Shown: positions 6,499 to 14,672 of the stretch, piece after piece
Numbering within the stretch: position 1 is the stretch's first letter
Layout: each line of letters starts with the position of its first letter
Source: Rhodospirillales bacterium
GTDB lineage: Bacteria > Pseudomonadota > Alphaproteobacteria > CACIAM-22H2
Assembly (NCBI GenBank): GCA_016195145.1
Contig: JACQAF010000010.1
Span: 1 to 25,081, forward strand
Length of the DNA: 25,081 nucleotides
Direction: 5' to 3'
Translations under genes and position numbers: made by a program
Notes under the pieces: model-generated
Database searches by the model: none
The model's input: only the letters and a program-made list of their open reading frames with translations
What the model was told of the DNA's origin: nothing

Positions 6499-7923
6499 TC
6501 AGCGGAAAAACACAAACGTCATCAGGGCAAAAAGCGGCACCAGGATGACGGTCGACCACACCATGTAGCCAAAGAAGCTCGGCATCTTGATGCCGCGCGA
6601 TTCGACGACCGACTTGACCATGAAATTGGGCGCGTTGCCGATATAGGTATTGGCGCCCATGAACACCGCGCCGGCCGAAATCGCCAACAGCGTGCCGGCA
6701 AGCGGACCCATCAGCTGTTGCGCGTTACCGCCGGCGAAATTGAAGAACACAAGATAGGTCGGCGCATTGTCGAGGAAACTCGACAGCACGCCGGTGATCC
6801 AGAAATACATGACGTTGTCGGGACGGCCGCCGGCGTTGAGCAGGCCGACGAGATCGCGCGCCGCACCGGCCTCGCCGGCGCGGATGATGGCGATCACCGG
6901 CACCATGGTGACGAAAATGCCGATGAACAATTTCGCCACCTCGACGATCGGGAACCACGAGAATCCGTTGAGCTGCCGGCTTTCACTGCTGGTCAGCTGC
7001 CACGACAGCCAGACGAGCGCGATCAGGACAAGCGTCCGGACGATCGATTCAAGCTCGAGCGGGACGTAATAGATGGTCACTTCGATCCCCGACTTCCACA
7101 CCCCGCTCATCAGCACCGCGCCGACCACGCCGCCGAGCAGCAAAATGTTCCGCTTGCCTTCGACGCCAAGCCGCTCGGTGGGCGCGGTCAGTTCGGCGGG
7201 CGGCGGGCCCTCTTTGCGGAAAACCCAGCTGTCGAGCGCGTAAAACAGCGCCAGCAGCGGCAGCGCCAGCGCCACCATCGGCACGAACATCCAGCGCGCG
7301 GTCCAGAAGAAATCGATGCCCTGGAGGAACCCGATAAAGAGCGGCGGATCGCCGAGCGGCGTCAGCGCGCCGCCGATATTGCCGACCAGAAAGATGAAAA
7401 AGATGAAAACATGGACGTTGCGCTGGCGCCACTGATTGGCGCGCACCAGCGGATGGATGAGCAGCATGCAGGCGCCGGTCGTTCCGACCCAGCTCGCGAT
7501 AATGGTGCCGAACGCGAGGATGCCGGTATTGGTCGCCGGCGTGCCGACGAGAGCGCCCGTGATGCGGATGCCGCCGGCGATCGTATAGAGGGCAAGCAGC
7601 AGCACGATGAACGGCACGTATTCGATGAGAACCGTATGGAGGAATTCGTAGAGCGCCACGTCGACGCCGTAAACCAGCGCCATCGGCGCTATCGCGCCGA
7701 CGGTGCAGGCGGCAGAGACCTTGCCGAAATGGTGATGCCAGAAGCGCGGCGCCACCAGCGGGAATATGGCGATCGACAGGATGATGGCGATGAAAGGCAG
7801 AGCCCAGAGCACCCCGAGAACCCCGCCATCGAGCGTCGGCGCGCCGCCCGTCGGCGCCGCCAGCGCCGGCCCGTTCCACAACACGGCCAGCGCCGAAAAA
7901 ACCGTCATGATCGAAATCGGCAT
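6499..7923 (-). CDS. sodium:proton antiporter (ion transporter superfamily, NhaD/ArsB-like)
   Basis: A 474-residue, strongly hydrophobic protein with about twelve membrane segments. It resembles the proteins annotated as sodium:proton antiporters or citrate-transporter-like in alphaproteobacteria. Family-type stretches are GNIGGALTPLGDPPLFIGFL, GTPATNTGILAFGT, SSFLDNAPTYLVFFNFAGG and FMGANTYIGNAPNFMVKSVV; these conserved Asp/Asn/Pro re-entrant segments are typical of the IT superfamily. I chose ATG 7923 (MPISIMTVF) because a secretion-like first helix follows directly and AGG lies upstream; a longer reading to 8178 would overlap the lrp gene. A 178-bp leader separates it from lrp on the same strand and contains a perfect 8-bp stem. 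The transported ion is inferred from the family only. Confidence 0.82.
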   Translation of the reverse strand: MPISIMTVFSALAVLWNGPALAAPTGGAPTLDGGVLGVLWALPFIAIILSIAIFPLVAPRFWHHHFGKVSAACTVGAIAPMALVYGVDVALYEFLHTVLIEYVPFIVLLLALYTIAGGIRITGALVGTPATNTGILAFGTIIASWVGTTGACMLLIHPLVRANQWRQRNVHVFIFFIFLVGNIGGALTPLGDPPLFIGFLQGIDFFWTARWMFVPMVALALPLLALFYALDSWVFRKEGPPPAELTAPTERLGVEGKRNILLLGGVVGAVLMSGVWKSGIEVTIYYVPLELESIVRTLVLIALVWLSWQLTSSESRQLNGFSWFPIVEVAKLFIGIFVTMVPVIAIIRAGEAGAARDLVGLLNAGGRPDNVMYFWITGVLSSFLDNAPTYLVFFNFAGGNAQQLMGPLAGTLLAISAGAVFMGANTYIGNAPNFMVKSVVESRGIKMPSFFGYMVWSTVILVPLFALMTFVFFR

Positions 7924-7946
7924 GCGATCCTTTTCCCCTGCTGCAT

Positions 7947-7970
7947 CGGCGCCTAACGCCAGAGGCGCCG
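7947..7970 (-). promoter_or_regulatory. stem-loop in the antiporter leader
   Basis: CGGCGCCT (7947-7954) and AGGCGCCG (7963-7970) form a perfect 8-bp stem with an 8-base loop, ending about 24 bases before the antiporter start. No T-run follows in the minus direction, so it is more likely a leader structure than a terminator of lrp. No known riboswitch was recognised. Confidence 0.4.
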
Positions 7971-8101
7971 CAGTATGCCCCGGACGATCCATCGAACCAA
8001 GACGGAAATGGCCGATCCGGGCGGCTCGGCTGCGTGCGTCCAACCAGCCGGTGTCCCGAAAAACGGCGCGCCGGATCGCAGGCCCGAGCGAGCGGCCGCG
8101 A

Positions 8102-8578
8102 TCAATCGACGTTGACTGGAACGCCCGGCAGATATTTGGTCGAGCGAATAGCCAGAGCGGATTTGACGTGGCTGACATTGGGCGCCGTGGTCAGGCGCGT
8201 CGTGAGAAATTTCTGATAGGCGTCCCAATCCTCGGCGACAACCTTAAGCAGAAAATCCGCTTCGCCCGCGAGCATGTGACACTCGCGCACATTCGGCCAT
8301 GAGCCAACCATATCCTCGAATGCTTTAAGGTCATGCTCGGCTTGGCTCGACAATCCGACCTGGGCGAAGACAGTGACGCCGAATCCGAGTGCGGCAGGAT
8401 TGATATCGGCGTGATAGCCCTTGATGACTTTCGCTTTCTCCAGCGCGCGAACCCGACGCAAACAGGGCGGGGCGGAAATCCCTGTCCGTCGAGCGAGCTC
8501 GACATTGGTCATCCGACCATCGTCCTGCAGGTCGCGTAAAATCCGCCGATCGATCCGGTCGAGCTTGACCCCACGCAT
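8102..8578 (-). CDS. Lrp/AsnC family transcriptional regulator
   Basis: A 158-residue protein of normal length. The N-terminal winged helix-turn-helix reads LDRIDRRILRDLQDDGRMTN then VELARRTGISAPPCLRRVRA. The C-terminal RAM ligand-binding domain contains VRECHMLAGEADFLLKVVAE, the usual site of amino-acid binding and oligomer contacts. Such proteins sense amino acids and control metabolism and transport genes. It lies upstream of the antiporter on the same strand and diverges from the ELM1-family gene, with AT-rich DNA between, so either neighbour or the lrp gene itself may be its target. It appears intact. The effector is unknown. Confidence 0.93.
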   Translation of the reverse strand: MRGVKLDRIDRRILRDLQDDGRMTNVELARRTGISAPPCLRRVRALEKAKVIKGYHADINPAALGFGVTVFAQVGLSSQAEHDLKAFEDMVGSWPNVRECHMLAGEADFLLKVVAEDWDAYQKFLTTRLTTAPNVSHVKSALAIRSTKYLPGVPVNVD

Positions 8579-8604
8579 GGTTCATGTCCCTGATTTCTTG
8601 AAGA

Positions 8605-8640
8605 TTGAAATTATATTACACGGGCAATTATATATCGCAA
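8605..8640. promoter_or_regulatory. overlapping divergent promoters in an AT-rich island
   Basis: On the plus strand TTGAAA (8605-8610) and TATATA (8629-8634) are 18 bp apart and would serve the ELM1-family gene. On the minus strand TTGCGA (complement of 8635-8640) faces AATATA or TATAAT (8610-8617) at 17-19 bp and would serve lrp. The two overlap, so only one polymerase could bind at a time. This is a natural site for Lrp autoregulation. AATTATAT occurs twice in the same orientation. Confidence 0.5.
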
Positions 8641-8711
8641 CCAGAAGCGTCCGACCGATCGCCTTCGCACTTGCACAACGCGTCCCCATCTCGGCATAGT
8701 GCGCGCCATCC

Positions 8712-9662
8712 ATGACCCCTAAATCCTGCTGGATTCTGACCGAGGGCTATGTCGGACTGGAGGCTCAATGTCGCGGCCTCGCCGAGGCGCTTGGCGTCGA
8801 TCCGGTCTATAAGCGCGTGCGGTTCCGCTTTCCCTGGACGGTATTGCCAAATCGTCTGTGGTTCCGGGCTTTTTCGGCCCTCGCCCCCGGCAGCGACCAA
8901 CTCGCACCCCCATGGCCCGATCTGGTGATCAGTTGTGGCAATGGCGGAGTGCCGCTGGCCCTGGCGATCAAGCGGGCCAGCGGCGCACGTACGGTCCATA
9001 TCCAGCACCCAAGCGTCGATCCGCGCCATTTTGACGCGGTAATCGTGCCGCGCCACGACGATCTCGCCGGCGAAAACGTTATCGTCAGCAAGGCCGCGAT
9101 CCATGGCGTCACGCCGGCCAAACTGGCCGATGGGGCGCGCGAATGGGGACCCGCATTCGCCCATCTGCCGCGCCCGCTGGTCGCCGTGCTGATCGGCGGA
9201 TCGAACGGCCGCTACCAGCTCACCGCCCCCATCGTGACCCGCCTCGCCGACCGGCTGGCGGCGCTGGCCCGCGAGCGCGGCGCGGGGATCGCCATCACGC
9301 CGTCGCGGCGCACCGCTAGCGAAGCGGTGGAGATCTTGCGCCAGCGCCTCGCCGGCTTGCCTGCCTATATCTGGGACGGCGCGGGCGCAAACCCGTATTT
9401 CGGCTTGCTCGGCCTTGCCGACGCCATCGTCGTCACCGAGGATTCGGTGTCGATGACTTCGGAGGCCTGCGCCACCGGCAAGCCCGTCTATGTCGTCGAG
9501 CTCGAAGGATCGTCGCGCCGCCTCGACCGGTTCCAGGCCGATCTGCGCGACGATGGCATGACGCGCCCGTTCACCGGCGCGCTCGAAAGCTGGACCTATG
9601 TCCCGCCCGACGACACGGCCCACGCCGCAGCCGAACTCAAGCGTCGCTTCGGCTGGCCCTGA
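8712..9662 (+). CDS. ELM1/GtrOC1 family protein (mitochondrial fission ELM1-like)
   Basis: A 316-residue protein of the family named after plant ELM1 (DUF1022), common in alphaproteobacteria. It opens with SCWILTEGYVGLEAQCRGLA, the typical start. It continues with DLVISCGNGGVPLALAIKR, TVHIQHPSVDP, VLIGGSNGRYQL and VTEDSVSMTSEACATGKPVYV. The last block resembles the sugar-nucleotide site of GT-B glycosyltransferases such as MurG, so a transferase role at the envelope is possible; the plant role in mitochondrial fission should not be carried over. Length is slightly short of average but all blocks are present. It diverges from lrp, and the unknown 635-residue gene follows 66 bp later on the same strand. 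Confidence 0.82.
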   Translation: MTPKSCWILTEGYVGLEAQCRGLAEALGVDPVYKRVRFRFPWTVLPNRLWFRAFSALAPGSDQLAPPWPDLVISCGNGGVPLALAIKRASGARTVHIQHPSVDPRHFDAVIVPRHDDLAGENVIVSKAAIHGVTPAKLADGAREWGPAFAHLPRPLVAVLIGGSNGRYQLTAPIVTRLADRLAALARERGAGIAITPSRRTASEAVEILRQRLAGLPAYIWDGAGANPYFGLLGLADAIVVTEDSVSMTSEACATGKPVYVVELEGSSRRLDRFQADLRDDGMTRPFTGALESWTYVPPDDTAHAAAELKRRFGWP

Positions 9663-9672
9663 CCGCAGAGAC

Positions 9673-9701
9673 GGGACAGATGGCGGCAAACCCGCTATAA
9701 G
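9673..9701 (+). promoter_or_regulatory. putative promoter of the 635-residue gene
   Basis: GGGACA (9673-9678), a 17-bp spacer and TATAAG (9696-9701) lie 27 bp before ATG 9729. The -10 is good and the -35 moderate. Confidence 0.4.
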
Positions 9702-9728
9702 CTCTCTCAACAATTCCGGGATCGGCCG

Positions 9729-11636
9729 ATGGCCCTCAAGATCGAAACCTTCAGCAACGTCAAGGGCGGCGACAGCTTTTTCAAAGCCATCGGCCATCCG
9801 CTGGCGATCGCGCCGACGCAGGCCCTGCTCGCCCGTCTTGCCGCCGCCGGGCCGGTCGCCATCTACGATCCCTTCGGCGCGGCCGAAGCCGTCGCCGGGC
9901 TGATTGACCTCGCGCAACTCGACATCGCCGGCCTGTTCGTCCAGAACGTCGCCGCAGTCGGCGACCTGGCGCTTGGCCGCCGCGCCCAGCCGATCACCGA
10001 CCTGCCCGGCATCAAGGCGCGCACGGTTCTGATCCTGGCGTTCGATTCGATCCGGCTCGCCGATCATATCCGCCACTTGCTGCCGGCCGGCGCCGAGATC
10101 GCCAGCCTCGATGCGATTCGCCTGCCCGACGACATGCGGACCAACCCGCGCAACTATCTCGACCCGCTCAATTTCGCTACCAACTTCGCCTTCTTTCGCG
10201 ATCTCGACGGACTGCACACGCGCATCGTCACGGCAAATTACTGGTCGGGTTACGGCGCAAAAACCGTCGCGTTATGGTTTCGCCTGTTCGGCGGGACGGG
10301 CGAGACCCTCGCCGAATGGCGCGAGGCGGCGCCGGCCGGGCTCGGCGGCATCGTCATCGATAGCCGCGAAGTGCGGCGGCGCTTCGGCCTCAGCGGATTT
10401 ACCGGCCAGCTTTTCATTCATGTCGTCGGCGCGGCCGGGCACGATGTCGTCAAGTACGCGCTCGACATTTTCGGCAAAAACGCCGCCGACCTGTCCTGCA
10501 CCCACGACGCCAACGCCTGGCCGGCCGATTTTTACGCCGGCCTGCCCGCGCCGGCGGCGGGCGAAAAGGTCGTGCTGTGGGTGCAGAACAGCCACCCTGC
10601 CCCGATCCCGGCCGGCGGCGTCGGTCTCAACCTGATGGGCCGCGACGAAACCGCGTGGCTCGACCGCCCCATTCCGGCATTCGGCAGCTATCCTCTCGAT
10701 GTCGCCGCCCTGTTGCCGGCGGCGAAATGGCCGCAACAGATCGAGGTTCGCGCCGGCCGGCATTTCGTCCGCCCGCGCTACGAGATCACCACCGCTGCGG
10801 GCCGGCGGCGCATGGCGCACGCCAATGTCGAGCGCATCGACCTTAGGCCCGATCCGAAGATCGCCGATCTCGCCAATCTGATGGGCAAGGGCTTCATCCT
10901 GCCCGCCCCGATGCTGCCGCCCGAGCGTTACCGCTCGCTGATCCAGCCGACGCCGATGGCGACGAGCCAGCGCGAACTGCCGCTGGCCGTGCGGCTCTAC
11001 GATGCATCCGGCCGCGAGGCGGCGAGCAGCTTCCTCGGCCGCCTGCCGCGCAATCACGACGGCGCCTACGATGCCGGCAGCCTGCTCAATGGCGGCGCGC
11101 TGCCGTCGGGTTATGGCCATGTCGAGCTGGTTTACGATTTCCGCGACGGCGGCGAGGCCGATGGCTGGCTGCATGCCCTGTTCCGCTATGAAGACAAGAA
11201 AAGCGGCCACGCTGCGGAAACCAGCTTCGGCGCGCACATCTTCAACACCGCCCTTACCTACAAGAACGAACCGCAATCCTATGTCGGCCGGCCGCCGGGC
11301 CTGTCGACGCGGCTTTTCCTGCGCCTCGGGCCCGACGGGCTCGATACGCTATGCCATCTGATTTATCCGGCCTCGACGCCGTGGCACGCGAAATCGCGGA
11401 CTGCGCTTCACCTCCATGATCGCAGCGGCGCCGAATTAACCAAGGTCGAGGTCGAAATCCCGTGCAACGGCTCGCTGCTCTGGCGGGCGAGCGAGATGTT
11501 CGACCAGGCGGCGCTGACCCGCGCCGGCGACGGCGGTTATGTGCTGATCCGCGACGCGACCTGCCGGCTCTTCGGCTATCACGGACTGGTCGATGGCGAG
11601 GCGGCCTTCAGCCTCGACCACATGTTCGGTTTCTAG
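9729..11636 (+). CDS. uncharacterised 635-residue protein
   Basis: I do not recognise this protein. Coding is supported by its length, the codon pattern and natural protein composition. Residues 1-110 look like a small alpha/beta nucleotide-binding-like fold (GPVAIYDPFG near residue 40, then LFVQNVAAVGD and RTVLILAFDS). Residues 130-180 contain a striking aromatic block with LDPLNFATNFAFFRD and RIVTANYWSGYGAK. The C-terminal half is rich in beta-like, Gly/Asp/Tyr/Trp segments (YGHVELVYDFRDGG, WLHALFRYEDKKSGH, IRDATCRLFGYHG), suggesting beta-sandwich domains. There is no signal peptide or membrane segment, so it is probably cytoplasmic. ATG 9729 has GGGA upstream. It follows the ELM1-family gene and its stop codon overlaps that of the convergent amidinotransferase gene. 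A role in surface polysaccharide is a guess from the neighbour only. Confidence 0.75.
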   Translation: MALKIETFSNVKGGDSFFKAIGHPLAIAPTQALLARLAAAGPVAIYDPFGAAEAVAGLIDLAQLDIAGLFVQNVAAVGDLALGRRAQPITDLPGIKARTVLILAFDSIRLADHIRHLLPAGAEIASLDAIRLPDDMRTNPRNYLDPLNFATNFAFFRDLDGLHTRIVTANYWSGYGAKTVALWFRLFGGTGETLAEWREAAPAGLGGIVIDSREVRRRFGLSGFTGQLFIHVVGAAGHDVVKYALDIFGKNAADLSCTHDANAWPADFYAGLPAPAAGEKVVLWVQNSHPAPIPAGGVGLNLMGRDETAWLDRPIPAFGSYPLDVAALLPAAKWPQQIEVRAGRHFVRPRYEITTAAGRRRMAHANVERIDLRPDPKIADLANLMGKGFILPAPMLPPERYRSLIQPTPMATSQRELPLAVRLYDASGREAASSFLGRLPRNHDGAYDAGSLLNGGALPSGYGHVELVYDFRDGGEADGWLHALFRYEDKKSGHAAETSFGAHIFNTALTYKNEPQSYVGRPPGLSTRLFLRLGPDGLDTLCHLIYPASTPWHAKSRTALHLHDRSGAELTKVEVEIPCNGSLLWRASEMFDQAALTRAGDGGYVLIRDATCRLFGYHGLVDGEAAFSLDHMFGF

Positions 11637-12568
11637 GCCGATGCGCGGCGGAGAGGGGCCGTAGCGCACCGGAACGCCCCGCCGAGGCCGGCATGAAATG
11701 TGAAGCCGAGGGGAATAACCTCATATCTCTTCTGCGCCAGCGCCGCCGCTAAGGCGGCATGGCGCGCCTGCAAGGCGATGGCGCCGGGGTCCAGCACCAG
11801 CACGTTGCTTCCCAGCTCCCGCCGGGTTCGCCCGTCGATCTCGATAAAATCATATTCGCCGAGCGGCGCCGGCAACGGATGGCGCAATGACGGCCTGTGG
11901 ATAATGCCGCGACGCGGCCCGATCAGCGTCATGCAACAATCAAGGTGGAGAATCCCGGGATCGCTTAGCGCCACGGGGATGACCTCGGCTTCGCTGCCGA
12001 GAACGCCCTGAAGCCACGCAGCCCCCTGCCGGTTGCTCGCATATTTTCCGATACCGACATAAACCCGCGGCCAGTCGACAATAACGTCGCCGCCCTCCAA
12101 AAAGGCCGCCGGATCGTTCAATTGCGCGACCTTCGTTCCCTGCCGCTTCGCCTTCGCGATGATCCAGTGCAGGCCTCTGATCTCCTTCTGGCGCAGTTCC
12201 ATCTGAAGCCGGCCAACGACAAGCGTGTCGCCGACAACGAAAATCGGATCGCGCGCGAACATCTGCCCGAGGCCCCGCGGCTCACCGGCAAGCGGCTTGA
12301 TGGTTTGCGGCCGGTGAACGGCGACGCCCCGCCCGACAAGGATGTTGTTGAACCGGTTCAGTTCGGCCGCATGCCGGCGGCGGAGCCATTCGGGAACGCG
12401 TCGTCCTGCAACAAGGTTATACGCGGCCCGGCGGCAGGCTCGTATCCAGGGGGAGCGAATCCCCTCTTCATCGATCGGGTGCGGATCGGGAAAATACAAG
12501 GACGATGCTTCGCCGAGAACGACTTCCCTTAACGGACCCCACTCGTCGACTACACTGAGCGGATGCAT
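11633..12568 (-). CDS. amidinotransferase / arginine deiminase superfamily protein
   Basis: A 311-residue member of the guanidine-group-modifying enzymes (glycine and inosamine-phosphate amidinotransferases, dimethylargininases). N-terminal SVVDEWGPLREVVLGEA is characteristic. MFARDPIFVVGDTLVV (about residue 103), FLEGGDVIVDWP (157) and the catalytic His208 in ILHLDCCMTL follow the family order. Cys301 in FRCATAPLRR is the expected nucleophile. In many relatives the residue before this Cys is His; here it is Arg300. I chose the start at 12568 because GGAG lies nine bases before it and a promoter overlaps the longer alternative start at 12604. It is convergent with the 635-residue gene and divergent from trxB. 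The guanidino substrate is unknown; a link to arginine use is inference. Confidence 0.82.
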   Translation of the reverse strand: MHPLSVVDEWGPLREVVLGEASSLYFPDPHPIDEEGIRSPWIRACRRAAYNLVAGRRVPEWLRRRHAAELNRFNNILVGRGVAVHRPQTIKPLAGEPRGLGQMFARDPIFVVGDTLVVGRLQMELRQKEIRGLHWIIAKAKRQGTKVAQLNDPAAFLEGGDVIVDWPRVYVGIGKYASNRQGAAWLQGVLGSEAEVIPVALSDPGILHLDCCMTLIGPRRGIIHRPSLRHPLPAPLGEYDFIEIDGRTRRELGSNVLVLDPGAIALQARHAALAAALAQKRYEVIPLGFTFHAGLGGAFRCATAPLRRASA

Positions 12569-12592
12569 CTTCTTCTTCTCCGATTTTCCCGG

Positions 12593-12621
12593 ATTGTGTG
12601 GCACCCCGAACCGGTTATCAA
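12593..12621 (-). promoter_or_regulatory. putative promoter of the amidinotransferase gene
   Basis: On the minus strand TTGATA (12621-12616) and CACAAT (12598-12593) are separated by 17 bp. Transcription would begin near 12586, just before the ribosome binding site at 12581-12578, which supports the start at 12568. Confidence 0.45.
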
Positions 12622-12720
12622 TGGGAATGGCTGAATTCCGCTGTACGGCGGCGTTTCATACCATTTTTTTTACCCCCTGTAGTTATCGGCCGCCTGCGCC
12701 TGGTCGCCTGCGGCGAAGGC

Positions 12721-12749
12721 TTGCCTCATCGCCGACGGGCACTTACGTT
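12721..12749 (+). promoter_or_regulatory. putative trxB promoter
   Basis: TTGCCT (12721-12726), a 17-bp spacer and TACGTT (12744-12749) lie about 58 bp before the trxB start codon. Confidence 0.45.
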
Positions 12750-12807
12750 AGACCCCCCGGCCCGGCAAACCCGCCGGCCGCCAAACCGTAAGCACCACGC
12801 CCCAGAC

Positions 12808-13773
12808 ATGCCTCAAACCCATCGCAGCAAAGTCCTCATCCTCGGTTCCGGCCCCGCCGGCTATACGGCCGCGATTTACGCCGCCCGCGCCAACCTCAAG
12901 CCGATCCTCGTCCGCGGCCTCCAGCCCGGCGGGCAGCTGTCGATCACCACCGATGTCGAGAATTATCCCGGCTTCGAAAAGGCCATCCAGGGTCCGTGGC
13001 TGATGGAGCAGATGTACAGCCAGTGCGAACATGTCGGCACGCTGATGCTTGAGGACACCATCGTCAAGGTCGACCTGTCGCGCCGGCCATTCGTGTGCAC
13101 CGGCGACAGCGGCGACACCTATATCGGCGACACGCTGGTCATCTGCACCGGCGCCCAGGCGCGCTGGCTCGACCTGCCGAGCGAGCAGAAATATCGCGGC
13201 TTCGGCGTCTCGGCCTGCGCCACCTGCGACGGCTTCTTTTTCCGCGGCAAGCGCGTCGCGGTGGTGGGCGGGGGCAACACCGCGGTCGAGGAATCGCTGT
13301 TCCTCACCAACCATGCCGCCAAGGTGACGCTGATCCACCGGCGCGACGCGTTGCGCGCCGAGAAAATCCTCCAGGGCCGGTTGTTCAAGCATCCGAAGAT
13401 CGAGGTGGTGTGGAACACCGTCGTCGAGGAAGTGATCGGCGGCGGCGAGCCGCCCGGCGTCACCGGGCTCAAGCTCAAGAACGTCGCCGCCGGCGAGGCC
13501 AGCCGCCTCGACATCGACGGGCTGTTCGTCGCCATCGGCCATACGCCGGCGACCGAGCTGTTCAAGGGCCAGCTCGACATGGACGCCGAGGGCTATCTGC
13601 TCAGCAAGCCGGATTCGACGGCGACCCGGATTCCCGGCGTCTTCGCCGCCGGCGACGTCAAGGACAAGATCTTTCGCCAGGCGGTGACGGCGGCCGGCAT
13701 GGGCTGCATGGCCGCGCTCGAAGCCGAGAAATTCCTCGCGCATGAAGAAGCGGCGCTGGCGGCCGCCCAATAA
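12808..13773 (+). CDS. trxB: thioredoxin reductase (NADPH)
   Basis: A 321-residue flavoprotein that passes electrons from NADPH to thioredoxin in the cytoplasm. The FAD motif GSGPAG is at residues 13-18, the redox pair Cys137-Ala-Thr-Cys140 in SACATCDGFFFRG, the NADPH motif GGGNTA at 154-159 and HRRDALRAEKI shortly after. The C-terminal FAD block is IPGVFAAGDVKDKIFRQAV. Length is normal and the gene is intact. I chose ATG 12808 (MPQTHRSKVLILGSG) because the family begins here; an open frame extends upstream to 12598 but would pass through both divergent promoters. No clear Shine-Dalgarno sequence is seen. The lysR gene follows 66 bp later. Confidence 0.95.
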   Translation: MPQTHRSKVLILGSGPAGYTAAIYAARANLKPILVRGLQPGGQLSITTDVENYPGFEKAIQGPWLMEQMYSQCEHVGTLMLEDTIVKVDLSRRPFVCTGDSGDTYIGDTLVICTGAQARWLDLPSEQKYRGFGVSACATCDGFFFRGKRVAVVGGGNTAVEESLFLTNHAAKVTLIHRRDALRAEKILQGRLFKHPKIEVVWNTVVEEVIGGGEPPGVTGLKLKNVAAGEASRLDIDGLFVAIGHTPATELFKGQLDMDAEGYLLSKPDSTATRIPGVFAAGDVKDKIFRQAVTAAGMGCMAALEAEKFLAHEEAALAAAQ

Positions 13774-13839
13774 GCGTTACGTGCGATCGGAAAAACGACT
13801 GGCCGCGCCGGCCGGCGAACCGGGCTGAATGGTCAAGCG

Positions 13840-14670
13840 ATGGATTGGGACAAGCTGAGGATTTTTCATGCGGTCGCCGAAGCGGGCAGCTTCACGCATG
13901 CCGGCGACACGCTCAATCTCAGCCAGTCGGCGGTCAGCCGGCAGATCAGCGCGCTCGAAGATTCGCTGAAGACGCCGCTGTTCCACCGCCACGCCCGCGG
14001 CCTGATCCTGACCGAACAGGGCGAGGTTCTCTACCGCACGGTGCGCGAGGTGTTCGCCAAGCTGGCGACGGCCGAGGCCCAGCTCAGCGAAAGCAAGGAT
14101 CGCCCGTCGGGCCGGCTGCGCGTCCAGACCACGGTCGCCTTCGGCTCGGTGTGGCTTGCCCCGCGCATCCGCGAATTTCTCGACCTCTATCCCGATATCA
14201 CCGTCAATCTGCTGGTCGACGACGCCGAACTCGACCTCGGCATGCGCGAGGCCGATTGCGCCATCCGCATGACCTCGCCGCGCCAGCCCGACCTGGTGCA
14301 GCGCCACCTGCTCGCCATTCATGTCCATGTCTTCGCCTCGCCCGCCTATCTCAAGAAACACGGCGTGCCCAAATCGGCGTCCGAGCTCGATCAGCACAAG
14401 ATCATCGTCTATGGCGAGGACCCCCGGCCGCCCTTTCCCGGCGTCAACTGTCTGCTCGAGGTCGGCGCCCGCCCAGGGCACCGGCGCGAGCCGGTTCTGA
14501 TGGTCAACAACATCTATGCCATCCTGCGCGCGGTGGAGAACGGCGTCGGAGTCGCGGCCTTCCCCGATTACATGGCTCAGGAAGGCGCCAAGATCGTCCA
14601 GATCCTTCCCGGGCTGGAGGGGCCAACCTACGAGGCCTATTTCGTTTATCCCGAGGAGATGCAGTTCTGA
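13840..14670 (+). CDS. LysR family transcriptional regulator with short C-terminus
   Basis: A 276-residue LysR-type regulator. The winged helix-turn-helix is at residues 1-60 (MDWDKLRIFHAVAEAGSFT, LNLSQSAVSRQISALE). The effector domain runs from about 90 (GRLRVQTTVAFGSVWLAPRI) to the end. It follows trxB and precedes the 6S RNA gene. Relatives usually continue past YFVYPEE with about 20-25 more residues that form the last helix (a pattern like SKR-AVFRDFLLRK). Here the protein stops after YFVYPEEMQF. This fits a further 3' deletion in the window, possibly in frame. The shortened domain might still fold. The target and ligand are unknown. Confidence 0.88.
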   Translation: MDWDKLRIFHAVAEAGSFTHAGDTLNLSQSAVSRQISALEDSLKTPLFHRHARGLILTEQGEVLYRTVREVFAKLATAEAQLSESKDRPSGRLRVQTTVAFGSVWLAPRIREFLDLYPDITVNLLVDDAELDLGMREADCAIRMTSPRQPDLVQRHLLAIHVHVFASPAYLKKHGVPKSASELDQHKIIVYGEDPRPPFPGVNCLLEVGARPGHRREPVLMVNNIYAILRAVENGVGVAAFPDYMAQEGAKIVQILPGLEGPTYEAYFVYPEEMQF

Positions 14671-14672
14671 CC

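Noticed and set aside
6718..7956. 412-codon open frame on the plus strand over the antiporter gene
   Set aside because: Composition dominated by Arg, Asp, Glu and His with no motifs; the opposite strand encodes a clear membrane protein.
8628..10217. 529-codon open frame on the minus strand
   Set aside because: Crosses the divergent promoter region, the ELM1-family gene and part of the next gene; shadow composition.
12748..13770. 340-codon open frame on the minus strand over trxB
   Set aside because: Antisense shadow; trxB has all its motifs on the plus strand.
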